From: Candidatus Ribeiella danica
GTDB lineage: Bacteria; Chloroflexota; Chloroflexia; Chloroflexales; Roseiflexaceae
Assembly: GCA_016717335.1 (NCBI GenBank)
Contig: JADKFS010000018.1
Span: 1 to 64,000 of the forward strand
Reading direction: 5' to 3'
DNA: 64,000 bases
Shown here: piece after piece, positions 45,990-54,159 of the stretch
Numbering within the stretch: position 1 is the first letter of the stretch
How the letters are laid out: each line of letters begins with the position of its first letter
Position numbers and translations under genes: made by a program
The notes under the pieces: model-generated
Seen by the model: only the letters and a program-made list of their open reading frames with translations
The model's database searches: none
Told to the model about the DNA's origin: nothing

Positions 45990-47324
45990 ATGAACGACGA
46001 TGTTCTACTTGACGAGGCGCGCAGCCGAGCGCTGGACGTGCTGCGGCGCTGCGCGACCCCGCACGGCTTCCGGGCCTCGGGCCTGGCGGCGGGCTACCCG
46101 CAGATCTGGGCCCGCGATAACGGGGTCATCTTCCTGGGCGCGGTGGCCACCGGCGAGCCCCAGCTGGCAGCGGCGGCCCGCGCGGCGCTGGAGACGCTGG
46201 GCGCCAACCAGTCCAGCCGCGGCCTGATCCCGCTCAACGTCAACCCGGACACCGGCTACGTCAGCACCGAGAACGCCGGCGCGGTCGACTCGAACCTGTG
46301 GTACATCCTGGGCCACCTGCTCTACTATCGGACGACCGGTGACGACAACTTTCTGGCGCGCCACTGGCCGCAGATCGACCGCGCGATGATGTGGCTCGAG
46401 TACCAGGACATGAACGAGTGCGGCCTGCTGGAGATCCCCGAGGCCGGCGACTGGATGGACCTGATGGCCGTGCGCTACAACACGCTCTACGACAACGTGC
46501 TGTACTACGCGGCCGCCCTGGCGCACCAGGAGCTGGTGCGGCACCTGCCGCCGGGAACCCCGGCGCACCAGCTGGCGATCGACGCGTCCGGCATCCACGA
46601 GCGGATCAACTCGCTCATGTGGATCGACCGCTGCTGGGTGGCCGAGCACTTTGCCACGCACCTGGAGCGGCTGAAGTCGTTCCGGCTCGAATGGTACATG
46701 CTCTACCACAACATCGGCACGATCTCCAGCCGGCCGTTCTACCTGCCGTGGGTGGCGTTCCGCGAGTACGGCGACTGGTGCGACAGCCTGGGCAACCTGC
46801 TGGCGATCCTGACCGGCGTGGCCGACTGGCACCACTCCGAGCACATCCTGCGCTACATGCACCAGGTCGGCATGCAGGAGCCCTTCCCGACCAAGGCGAT
46901 CCACCCGCCGATCTACCCGGGCGAGACCAACTGGCGCGAGTACTACCGCAGCCGCAACCTGAACCTGCCGCACCAGTACCACAACGGCGGGATCTGGCCG
47001 ATGATCGGCGGGTTCCACGTGGCCGCGCTGGTGCGGCACCGCTGGCACGCCGAGGCCGAGCGCACGCTGGTCGGGCTGGCGCTCGCCAACCGGCAGGGGA
47101 TCGAGCAGCCGTGGGAGTTCAACGAGTGGATGCACGGCGCCAGCGGCCACCCGATGGGCTACGCCCAGCAGGCCTGGTCGGCGGCGATGTATCTCTACGC
47201 CGATCACGCGGTGCGCAGCGGCGCGCTGCCGCTGTTCGACGACCTGCTGGCGGCCAAGCCGGCCGCGGCCCTGGCGACCGAGGTGCACGATATGGAGGTG
47301 CGCGCCGGCGGCGGGCCGGTGTGA
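45990..47324 (+). CDS. GH100/amylo-glucosidase-like glycoside hydrolase
   Basis: 444 residues, start ATG 45990. The (alpha/alpha)6-barrel pattern shows GYPQIWARDNGVIFLGAV (catalytic-site Asp region), WLEYQDMNECGLLEIPEAGDWMD (second acidic motif), EWYMLYHNIGTI, IYPGETNWREYY and YHNGGIWPMIGGFHVAALV. These resemble neutral/alkaline invertases (GH100) and glycogen-debranching amylo-1,6-glucosidases. There is no signal peptide, so it is cytoplasmic. It is co-directional with a MalEFG-type importer starting 80 bp downstream, which suggests that it splits the disaccharide or oligosaccharide brought in by that importer. Confidence 0.75.
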   Translation: MNDDVLLDEARSRALDVLRRCATPHGFRASGLAAGYPQIWARDNGVIFLGAVATGEPQLAAAARAALETLGANQSSRGLIPLNVNPDTGYVSTENAGAVDSNLWYILGHLLYYRTTGDDNFLARHWPQIDRAMMWLEYQDMNECGLLEIPEAGDWMDLMAVRYNTLYDNVLYYAAALAHQELVRHLPPGTPAHQLAIDASGIHERINSLMWIDRCWVAEHFATHLERLKSFRLEWYMLYHNIGTISSRPFYLPWVAFREYGDWCDSLGNLLAILTGVADWHHSEHILRYMHQVGMQEPFPTKAIHPPIYPGETNWREYYRSRNLNLPHQYHNGGIWPMIGGFHVAALVRHRWHAEAERTLVGLALANRQGIEQPWEFNEWMHGASGHPMGYAQQAWSAAMYLYADHAVRSGALPLFDDLLAAKPAAALATEVHDMEVRAGGGPV

Positions 47325-47358
47325 GCATTCGAACGTTCAAACGTTCAAACGTTCGAAC
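47325..47358. repeat. Period-8 word island
   Basis: GTTCAAAC octamers, ending with GTTCGAAC, between the glycosidase stop and the binding-protein gene. The same word occurs at 19555-19583. Confidence 0.75.
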
Positions 47359-47404
47359 GTTGGTCTCAGTACAGTTCGAAGCGGTTCTACAGAGGAGGCA
47401 TCAG

Positions 47405-48823
47405 ATGTTCCGACACGGCGTCACACGCACGCTCGCCCTGCTGCTCGCCACGCTGGTGTTGCTGGCGGCCTGCGGCGGCGGCACCGCGCCCAGCGGCGGC
47501 GCGACCAGCGCCCCGGCCGGGAGCGCCGCCACGGCGGCCCCCGCGCCCGCAGCCGAGGCGACCGCCGCTCCGGCGGCCGGCGGCGAGGCCACGGCCGCCC
47601 CCGCGGCCGGCGAGGCCACCACGATCACGTGGGGCTTCTGGGGTAGCCCCGAGGAGAAGGCCAGCCACGAGAAGGTGGCGGCCGCGTTCATGCAGAGCCA
47701 CCCGAATATCAAGATCGAGACCTGGAACCAGCCGTGGGACGACTACTTCACCAAGATGAAGACCCTGTGGGCCAGCGGCGACCCCAAGCAGATCCCCGAC
47801 GTGCTGTTCCTGTGGCCGACCCCCAGCTACGCCGCCACCGGCGTGCTGGAAGACCTGACGCCCTACATCCAGAAGAGCGGCTACGACCTGAACGACTACT
47901 GGCCGGCGCTGCTCGAGTCGGCCAGCTACCAGGGCAAGGTCTACGGCTTCCCGCGCGACATCGAGACCAACGTGATCTACTACAACAAGGCGATCTTCGA
48001 CGAGGCCGGCGTGAGCTACCCGAAGGACGACTGGACCTGGGATGACTTCCTGGCCGCCGCCAAGAAGCTCGCGGCGATCGAGGCCAACGGCCGGGTCAAG
48101 CGCTACGCGCTCGCGGCCGAGGGCGGCAAGTGGCCCAAGTTCGTGATGCAGAACGGCGGCAGCATCCTGGACGACATGAGCAACCCGTCCAAGTGCACCC
48201 TGGCCGACCCGAAGGCGATGGCCGGCATCAAGTTCTTCGCGGACCTGATGAACAACAACCTGGCCATGCGCGACGCGGCCCTCAGCCAGGCCGGCGGCGA
48301 CGCGGCGGTGTTCCAGAGCGGCCAGGCGGCCATGATCCTGCAGAACTCCAGCCGCGTGTCGGCGTTCAACCAGGCCGGGCTCAAGTACGACGTCGTCGCG
48401 GCGCCGATCCCCAAGGGCGGCCAGCGCGCGAATGTGGCCGGCGGCGCGGCCTGGGTCATGAGCGCCAAGAGCGACAATAAGGACGCGGCCTGGACGTTCC
48501 TGCAGTGGCTGCAGAGCAGCGACGGCGGCGAGCAGATCTACACCCAGTCGGGCGAGATCTTCCCGGCGCTGCAGTCGGTGGCGAAGACCACCTTCCTGAA
48601 GCAGGAGACGCCGCCGGCGAACAAGCAGGCCTTCCTGACCGAGGGCGAGAGCTCGAAGGTCGGCGGCTTCGGCTACTTCCCGGACTGGAACGAGCTGAGC
48701 GGCTCGATCATCGAGGCAGGCCTGCAGAAGGTCTGGGCCGGCGAGCAGCAGCCCGAGGAGGCGCTGCCGGCGATCTGCCAGCAGGTCGACGCGTTCCTGA
48801 AGAGCAAGGGCTACCCGAAGTAG
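47405..48823 (+). CDS. Sugar ABC substrate-binding lipoprotein, family 1
   Basis: 472 residues, start ATG 47405 with AGAGGAGG upstream. Lipoprotein signal ALLLATLVLLAACGGG, then a tether of about 50 Ala/Pro/Gly/Thr residues. The family-1 (MalE/UgpB) fold shows ITWGFWGSPEEKASHEKVA, KTLWASGDPKQIPDVLFLW, YGFPRDIETNVIYYNKAIF, DWTWDDFLAAAKKLA and QSGQAAMILQNSSRVSAF. It supplies the two permeases encoded at 49163 and 50239. No ATPase gene is in the cluster, so a shared MsmK/MalK-type ATPase elsewhere is expected, as is common for this class. The substrate is probably a di- or oligosaccharide, given the glycosidase upstream. Confidence 0.92.
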   Translation: MFRHGVTRTLALLLATLVLLAACGGGTAPSGGATSAPAGSAATAAPAPAAEATAAPAAGGEATAAPAAGEATTITWGFWGSPEEKASHEKVAAAFMQSHPNIKIETWNQPWDDYFTKMKTLWASGDPKQIPDVLFLWPTPSYAATGVLEDLTPYIQKSGYDLNDYWPALLESASYQGKVYGFPRDIETNVIYYNKAIFDEAGVSYPKDDWTWDDFLAAAKKLAAIEANGRVKRYALAAEGGKWPKFVMQNGGSILDDMSNPSKCTLADPKAMAGIKFFADLMNNNLAMRDAALSQAGGDAAVFQSGQAAMILQNSSRVSAFNQAGLKYDVVAAPIPKGGQRANVAGGAAWVMSAKSDNKDAAWTFLQWLQSSDGGEQIYTQSGEIFPALQSVAKTTFLKQETPPANKQAFLTEGESSKVGGFGYFPDWNELSGSIIEAGLQKVWAGEQQPEEALPAICQQVDAFLKSKGYPK

Positions 48824-49155
48824 TGACCGGGTGACAAGGTGACCGGGTGACAAGGTGACTGGGTGGTAAGCCACCAAGATCGCTTGGTCACCCCCTCACC
48901 TGGTCACCTTGTCAGGGATTGCGGTAGTGACAAGGTGATGAGATAACGAGATGACAAGGCGACAGGGTGACCGGGTGACAAGGTGACCGGGTGGTAAGCC
49001 ACCAAGATCGCTTGGTCACCCCCACACCTGGTCACCTTGTCAGGGATTGCGGTAGTGACAAGGTGATGAGATAACGAGATGACAAGGCGACAGGGTGACC
49101 GGGTGGTAAGCCACCAAGATCGCTTGGTCACCCCTCACCTGGTCACCTTGTCGGG
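48824..49155. repeat. Octamer-built tandem array with 128/112 bp higher-order unit
   Basis: GACAAGGT and GACCGGGT octamers are arranged in a larger unit. The marker CCAAGATCG occurs at 48874, 49002 and 49114: spacing 128 bp (16 octamers) and then 112 bp (14 octamers). Each unit contains word arrays facing their complement (TCACCTTGTC), able to form a long hairpin closed by CCAAG-ATCG-CTTGG. It fills the whole gap between the binding-protein gene and the first permease gene. Confidence 0.85.
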
Positions 49156-49162
49156 GATCGAG

Positions 49163-50122
49163 ATGGCGACGCGAACCGAGCGACAAACTTCTACCACGAT
49201 CAGGCGGCGGCGCGGCGGCTGGAACCCCGGCCGGCAGATGGAGGCATACCTGTTTCTGCTGCCCAGCCTGCTCGGCTTCCTGCTGTTCATCGTCGGGCCG
49301 GTGATCGCCTCGCTCGGGCTCAGCTTCGTGCGCTGGAACCTGCTGAACCCGCCCGAGTTCGTCGGCGCCAGCAACTACGTCGAGATCTTCACGCGCGACC
49401 CCGTGTTCGTCCAGTCGTTCTGGAACACGATGTTCTACACCGTGGCGATCGTGCCGCTGCAGCTCGCGGCCGGCCTGACGGTGGCGCTGGCGCTGAACCA
49501 GGGCCTGCGCGGCGTGAAGATCTACCGGCTGATCTACTTCATGCCGGTGGTCAGCAGCGTCGTCGCGGCGGCGCTGGTGTTCCAGTGGATGTTCAACCGC
49601 GACTTCGGGATCATCAGCGCGCTGTTCTGGGGGCTGGGCGACCTGACCGGCCTGCCGATCGCACCGCCCGACTGGCTCAACAGCAGCTTCTGGGCCAAGC
49701 CGGCGATCGCGCTGCTGACGGTCTGGAAGAACATGGGCTTCACGATGGTGATCTACCTGGCCGGGCTGCAGGCCGTGCCCGAGGAGCTGTACGACGCCGC
49801 CAAGGTCGACGGCGCCAGCGGCTGGCAGCGCTTCCGCAGCATCACGCTGCCGCTGATCAGCCCGACGACGTTCTTCCTGCTGATCATCCAGATGATCGGC
49901 GCGTTCCAGCTGTTCAGCGAGCCGTTCGTGATGACCCGCGGCCAGGGCGGCCCGGCCCACGCGACTGTCTCGATCGTGTTCTATATCTACCAGACCGCGT
50001 TCACCTACAGCCAGATGGGCAAAGCCTCGGCGATCGCCTGGGTGCTGTTCGCCTTCATCTTCGTCTGCACGCTGATTCAGAACTGGCTGCAGCGGCGCTG
50101 GGTGCACTACGAGACCGAGTAG
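49163..50122 (+). CDS. Sugar ABC permease, MalF/UgpA type
   Basis: 319 residues, start ATG 49163 directly after the octamer array. Six membrane segments (YLFLLPSLLGFLLFIVGPVI first) and the EAA coupling motif EELYDAAKVDGASGWQRFRSITLP near residue 210. It pairs with the MalG-type permease encoded downstream to form the channel for the family-1 binding protein. The N-terminal 25 residues are basic and polar. No conserved start lies upstream, since the preceding DNA is repeat. Confidence 0.92.
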   Translation: MATRTERQTSTTIRRRRGGWNPGRQMEAYLFLLPSLLGFLLFIVGPVIASLGLSFVRWNLLNPPEFVGASNYVEIFTRDPVFVQSFWNTMFYTVAIVPLQLAAGLTVALALNQGLRGVKIYRLIYFMPVVSSVVAAALVFQWMFNRDFGIISALFWGLGDLTGLPIAPPDWLNSSFWAKPAIALLTVWKNMGFTMVIYLAGLQAVPEELYDAAKVDGASGWQRFRSITLPLISPTTFFLLIIQMIGAFQLFSEPFVMTRGQGGPAHATVSIVFYIYQTAFTYSQMGKASAIAWVLFAFIFVCTLIQNWLQRRWVHYETE

Positions 50123-50125
50123 GCT

Positions 50126-50233
50126 GAGCGTTGAATGTTGAACGTTGAATGTTGAACGTTGAATGTTGAACGTTGAACGTTGAATGCTGCCGATTGGCTA
50201 CTGACTACTGACGACTGACGACTGACTACCAGG
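50126..50233. repeat. Period-7 word island between permease genes
   Basis: About nine GTTGAAY heptamers (50128-50184) are followed by CTACTGA/CGACTGA heptamers (50197-50230). This is the entire gap between the two permease genes of the operon. Confidence 0.85.
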
Positions 50234-50238
50234 CAACT

Positions 50239-51105
50239 ATGGCGACAGATCTTCTCGACAAACGTAGCCCGCGGCGCCGGCGCCGGACGAGCCCCGCACG
50301 GCTGGCGCTGCACGCCGCGCTGATCGCGGGCAGCGTGCTCATGCTGCTGCCGTTCGCCTGGATGCTCAGCACCTCGCTGAAGCTGCCGGCCGAGACGTTC
50401 AGCTACCCGCCGGTGTGGATCCCCAGCCGGCTGGCCTGGGAGAACTACACGAAGGCGGTCACGGTCATGCCGTTCGGGCGCTTCTACCTGAACAGCCTGA
50501 TCGTCACCATCAGCGTGACGACGCTGCAGATCGTGACCTCGTCGCTGGCGGCGTTCGCGTTCGCGCGCCTGCGCTTCCCCGGCCGCAACGCGCTGTTCCT
50601 GCTCTACCTGGCCACGCTGATGATCCCGTTCCAGGTCACGATGATCCCGAACTTCATCCTGGTGCGCCTGCTGGGCTGGTACGACACCTACCAGGCGCTG
50701 ATCCTGCCGCCGGCGTTCTCGGCCTTCAGCACCTTCCTGCTGCGCCAGTACTTCATGGGCATCCCGTTCGACCTCGACCAGGCCGCCCGGATCGACGGGG
50801 CGTCGTCGCTGCGGATCTGGTGGAGCGTGATCCTGCCGCTGAGCGGGCCGGTGCTGGCCGCGCTGGCGATCTTCGTCTCGCTCAACAGCTGGAACGACTT
50901 CCTGTGGCCGCTGATCGTCACGAACTCGCAGGAGATGCGCACGCTGCCGGTCGGCCTGAGCAGCTTCCAGGGCCAGTTCAAGGTCGAGTGGAACCTGCTG
51001 ATGGCCGGCTCGGTGATCGCGATGCTGCCGGTGCTGGTCGTCTATGTGATCGGCCAGCGCTGGTTCATCCGCGGCATTACGCTCTCGGGTCTTGGTGGCC
51101 GCTAG
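50239..51105 (+). CDS. Sugar ABC permease, MalG/UgpE type
   Basis: 288 residues, start ATG 50239. A basic N-terminus (RRRRRTSPARLALHA) is followed by six membrane segments. The EAA motif is MGIPFDLDQAARIDGASSL with IWWSVILPLSGPVLAALAI, and the C-terminal WFIRGITLSGLGG is typical of the family. Partner of the 49163 permease. The gene ends the importer operon; the next gene is preceded by a 240 bp gap with two word islands. Confidence 0.92.
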   Translation: MATDLLDKRSPRRRRRTSPARLALHAALIAGSVLMLLPFAWMLSTSLKLPAETFSYPPVWIPSRLAWENYTKAVTVMPFGRFYLNSLIVTISVTTLQIVTSSLAAFAFARLRFPGRNALFLLYLATLMIPFQVTMIPNFILVRLLGWYDTYQALILPPAFSAFSTFLLRQYFMGIPFDLDQAARIDGASSLRIWWSVILPLSGPVLAALAIFVSLNSWNDFLWPLIVTNSQEMRTLPVGLSSFQGQFKVEWNLLMAGSVIAMLPVLVVYVIGQRWFIRGITLSGLGGR

Positions 51106-51330
51106 CGCCGGTAGTCAGTAATCAGCAGTCAGAAGTCAGAGAATACTTCAAAGCTCGCTTGGGCTTGCACCGGAAGATGCCGACTGCCCACTGCCGGCTG
51201 CAACCCGGTATGTTGTTCTACGACCCTGCGCATGTGCAGGATCAGGCACGCGTTAGAAGCGTCGGTAAAACCCATGGCTTCAACATGCGCTCGACGCAAT
51301 CTACAATCTACAATCTGCAATCTGCGATTG
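51106..51330. repeat. Gap with two period-7 word islands
   Basis: AGTCAGA-type heptamers occupy 51112-51142 and CAATCTA/CAATCTG heptamers 51297-51326, followed by the complement GATTGC. Between them is a fragment, GCCGACTGCCCACTGCCGGC (from 51179), resembling the left end of the MITE family. Confidence 0.7.
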
Positions 51331-51344
51331 CACAGGGCCTGGCG

Positions 51345-53027
51345 ATGAGGCGAACCGCAATCTGTCTGCTCTGCGCGATCGTGCTGGCCGGCTGCGGCGG
51401 GGCGGCCGCCGCGCGACCGACAGCGGCTCGCCCGGCGGCGCCGCTGCCCGTGCAGGTGCGATCGACGCCGCTGGCCCAGCCGGCGCCCTGCACCGGCGCG
51501 TTCGTCGCCCGCGATCTCGACCACGTCACCAGCACGCCTGGCGCGACGGCGCACATGTTCGAGGGCAACGGCTCGGGCGTCGCGATCGGCGACCTCGACG
51601 GCGACGGCCGGCTCGACCTCGCCCTGGCCAGCAGCCACGGCCCGAACTCGATCCTGTGGGGCCAGGGCGGCCTCGCCTTCCGCGCCGAGCGCATGCCGCA
51701 GGGGAACTCGCGCGCGGCCGCGATCGTCGACGTGGACGGCGACGGCCGGCTCGACCTGGTCTTCACCCAGCGCCAGGGCGCCCCGCACTACTGGCACAAC
51801 ACCGGAGAGGCCGGCGAGCGCTTCGTGCAGGAGCTGCTGCCGAACGTGGCGCGGCCGGCCTACGCGATGGCCTGGGGCGACCTGAACGGCGACGGCGCGC
51901 TCGACATGGTGACCGGCTCGTACGACGCCGAGCTGCTGACCGACCAGGGCAACGGCTTCCTGATGGGCCCCGGCGCGGGCGTGTACGTCTACCAGCGCTC
52001 CGGCGGCAGCTTTGCGGCGCGCCAGCTCGCACACAAGGCCCAGGCGCTGGCGATCGCGCTGTACGACCTGAGCGGCGACGGCCGGCCCGACGTCGTCGTC
52101 GGCAACGACTTCGCGGTGCCCGACCAGGCCTGGACCCAGCGCGACGGCGAGTGGGTCGCGGCGCAGCCCTTCGGCGCCACCAGCCACAGCACCATGGGCT
52201 TCGACCAGGGCGACGTGGACAACAACGGCAGCCAGGACCTGTTCTCGACCGACATGAAGCCCTACGACAAATCGGTCGCCACGCTCTCGACCTGGGCGCC
52301 GATGATGGCCGAGCTGTGGAGCCCGACCGCGCTCGGCGACCCGCAGATCGTCGAGAATGTGCTGCAGGTGCGCGACGGCGGCTTCCGCAACCAGGCCTAC
52401 GCGCGCGGGGTCGACGCGACCGGCTGGAGCTGGTCGGGCGTGTTCGGCGACCTGGACGACGACGGCGCGCTCGACCTGTACGTCGTCAACGGGATGATCG
52501 AGGCCCAGCTGTTCCGCTACCTGCCGGGCGGCGAGCTGGTCGAGCAGAACCAGGCGCTGCGCAACGACGGCGGCGGGCGCTTCACGCCGGCGCCCGAGTG
52601 GGGCCTGGGCTCGACCCGCAGCGGCCGCGGCATGGCCATGGCCGACCTGGACGGCGACGGCGACCTGGACATTGTGGTCAACAACCTGCGCGCGCCGGCC
52701 CAGCTGTTCGAGAACCGGCTGTGCGGCGGCGAGAGCCTCGAGGCCGAGCTGCGCTGGCCGGCCAGCAAGAACACTCGCGCGCTGGGGGCCACGCTGGTGC
52801 TGCACACCAGCGCCGGCGACTACACGCGCGACGTGCGCGCCCAGGCCGGCTACCTGTCCGGCCCGCCGCCGATAGCGCACTTCGGCTTCCCGCGCGACGC
52901 GACGATCGAGTGGCTGGAGGTGCGCTGGCCCGACGGCGCGGTCTCGGCGATCGACCAGATTCAGGGCCATACTTTGCTGACAGTGACGCGAGATGATCCG
53001 CGTTTATCCGCGGATCAGCGCGGATAG
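51345..53027 (+). CDS. FG-GAP/ASPIC-UnbV (CRTAC1-like) surface lipoprotein
   Basis: 560 residues, start ATG 51345. Lipoprotein-type signal CLLCAIVLAGCGG, then an Ala/Pro tether. About seven FG-GAP calcium-binding repeats follow, for example DLDGDGRLDL, DVDGDGRLDL, DLNGDGALDM, DLSGDGRPDV and DLDGDGDLDI, predicting a beta-propeller. The C-terminal 90 residues (LGATLVLHTSAGDYTRDVRAQ, IEWLEVRWPDGAVSAI) match the ASPIC/UnbV domain. Such proteins are exposed and probably bind ligands or polysaccharide. The last codons run into a short inverted-repeat sequence (ATCCGCGG/GGATAAACG) that continues past the stop, so the C-terminus may have been overwritten by a repeat. Confidence 0.85.
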   Translation: MRRTAICLLCAIVLAGCGGAAAARPTAARPAAPLPVQVRSTPLAQPAPCTGAFVARDLDHVTSTPGATAHMFEGNGSGVAIGDLDGDGRLDLALASSHGPNSILWGQGGLAFRAERMPQGNSRAAAIVDVDGDGRLDLVFTQRQGAPHYWHNTGEAGERFVQELLPNVARPAYAMAWGDLNGDGALDMVTGSYDAELLTDQGNGFLMGPGAGVYVYQRSGGSFAARQLAHKAQALAIALYDLSGDGRPDVVVGNDFAVPDQAWTQRDGEWVAAQPFGATSHSTMGFDQGDVDNNGSQDLFSTDMKPYDKSVATLSTWAPMMAELWSPTALGDPQIVENVLQVRDGGFRNQAYARGVDATGWSWSGVFGDLDDDGALDLYVVNGMIEAQLFRYLPGGELVEQNQALRNDGGGRFTPAPEWGLGSTRSGRGMAMADLDGDGDLDIVVNNLRAPAQLFENRLCGGESLEAELRWPASKNTRALGATLVLHTSAGDYTRDVRAQAGYLSGPPPIAHFGFPRDATIEWLEVRWPDGAVSAIDQIQGHTLLTVTRDDPRLSADQRG

Positions 53028-53120
53028 GGTCATTCATCCGCGGATAAACGTGGATACGATATATTTTAAGCATCTGCGTCCATCTGTGTGCATCTACGGT
53101 TTGTTTATGGAGCGATGCCC

Positions 53121-53930
53121 ATGACGGTAGTCGATCTAGCGCGCGCGCCGCGCTTTCCGATCCTGGCGCTGCTGCACCCGCGCGAGCGCAGCCGACTGGC
53201 GCTGGCGGCGCTGGCAGCCGGCCTGGCGGTCTGGTGCGGCGCGATCTGGCTGCTGCGCCTGCCGGTCTGGGTTGCGACGGCGATGGCGCTCGGGCTGCTG
53301 CTGGGGCCCGCCGCGCTCAAGTGGCGCGACGACCGGCGCCGCTACGGGGCGACGGCGATGGTGCTGAGCATCCTGCTGGCGGCGCAGGGCTTCCACAGCG
53401 TCGAGCACGCGGCCCAGGCCATCCAGTACCACATCCTCAAGTGGCCGCCGTTCGCTTCGAGCGGGCTGATCTCGGCCGCCAACGCCGAGTGGGTCCACTT
53501 CGGCTGGAACTGGCTGGTCGTCGCCACGATCGCCTACCTGGTGCGGCGCGGCATGCGCGACGCCTGGGCCTGGCTGCTGCTGGCCTGGGCGCTGGCGCAC
53601 GCGATCGAGCACGCCTACATGATGGCGCGCTACCTCGAGATGCTCGGCGAGCTGCGCCGCCTGGGCTTCCCATCGGTCTCGGCCCAAGGGCTGCCGGGCA
53701 TCCTCGGCCGCGACGGCTGGCTGGCGCGCAGCGCGGCCACGCAGGGCACGTTCCTGTGCCGGCTGCCCGGCGTGACCACCGCGTCGCGGATCGACGTCCA
53801 CTTCTGGTGGAACGCCGGCGAGATCGTGCTGCTGCTCGTGGCCGCGCATACCTTCCTTCGATCGCACATGGGTTCGGAGGGGCGAGAGACCCCTCCAGGC
53901 CTCCCCAGGCGGGAGTCCCTTCGAGCATAG
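53121..53930 (+). CDS. Polytopic membrane protein with paired histidines, unknown function
   Basis: 269 residues. ATG 53121 is chosen; ATGs at 53088 and 53115 are alternatives. About seven hydrophobic segments. Conserved-looking histidines are set in or near membrane helices: FHSVEHAAQAIQYH, VHFGWNW, AHAIEHAYM and VHFWWNAGE. The spacing suggests metal or haem ligands, but no known motif is met. The terminal 20 residues (SEGRETPPGLPRRESLRA) are encoded by a palindromic repeat that starts before the stop. It is probably co-transcribed with the FG-GAP protein gene 93 bp upstream. Confidence 0.65.
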   Translation: MTVVDLARAPRFPILALLHPRERSRLALAALAAGLAVWCGAIWLLRLPVWVATAMALGLLLGPAALKWRDDRRRYGATAMVLSILLAAQGFHSVEHAAQAIQYHILKWPPFASSGLISAANAEWVHFGWNWLVVATIAYLVRRGMRDAWAWLLLAWALAHAIEHAYMMARYLEMLGELRRLGFPSVSAQGLPGILGRDGWLARSAATQGTFLCRLPGVTTASRIDVHFWWNAGEIVLLLVAAHTFLRSHMGSEGRETPPGLPRRESLRA

Positions 53931-53949
53931 ATTTTTCACACGAAGCAGT

Positions 53950-54105
53950 TCGCTCGCCGGATACCCCTCCCCTATACCCCTCCCCTGCTAGGGGAGGGGC
54001 CAGATTCTCGGCATCCGGGAGCGGTCGCATAGCGACCGCTCCCGAATGCCAGAAGGATACCCCCGCTCCCGGGGCGGGAGAGGGGGGCAGGGGGGTGAGG
54101 GCCAA
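53950..54105. repeat. Composite palindromic intergenic element
   Basis: CCCCTCCCC...GGGGAGGGG at the left; a long hairpin GGCATCCGGGAGCGGTCGC (54010-54028), loop ATA, and its complement (54032-54050, one mismatch); and a CGCTCCCGGGGCGGGAG stem with GGGGCAGGGGGGTGAGGG tail at the right. Same layout as 10592 and 60536. Confidence 0.65.
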
Positions 54106-54159
54106 CACAGTAATGATGCAATTCTTGAAAGCTCGCACCACAGAAGTAGAGAAAATCCT

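Noticed and set aside
48824..49155. Regular repeats resembling a CRISPR array.
   Set aside because: The intervals are not unique spacers but further copies of the same octamers; unit lengths are multiples of eight and no cas genes are nearby.
54046..54159. N-terminal extension of the S9 peptidase back to 54046.
   Set aside because: It translates a palindromic intergenic element (Gly/Arg-rich). The conserved N-terminus begins at 54160.
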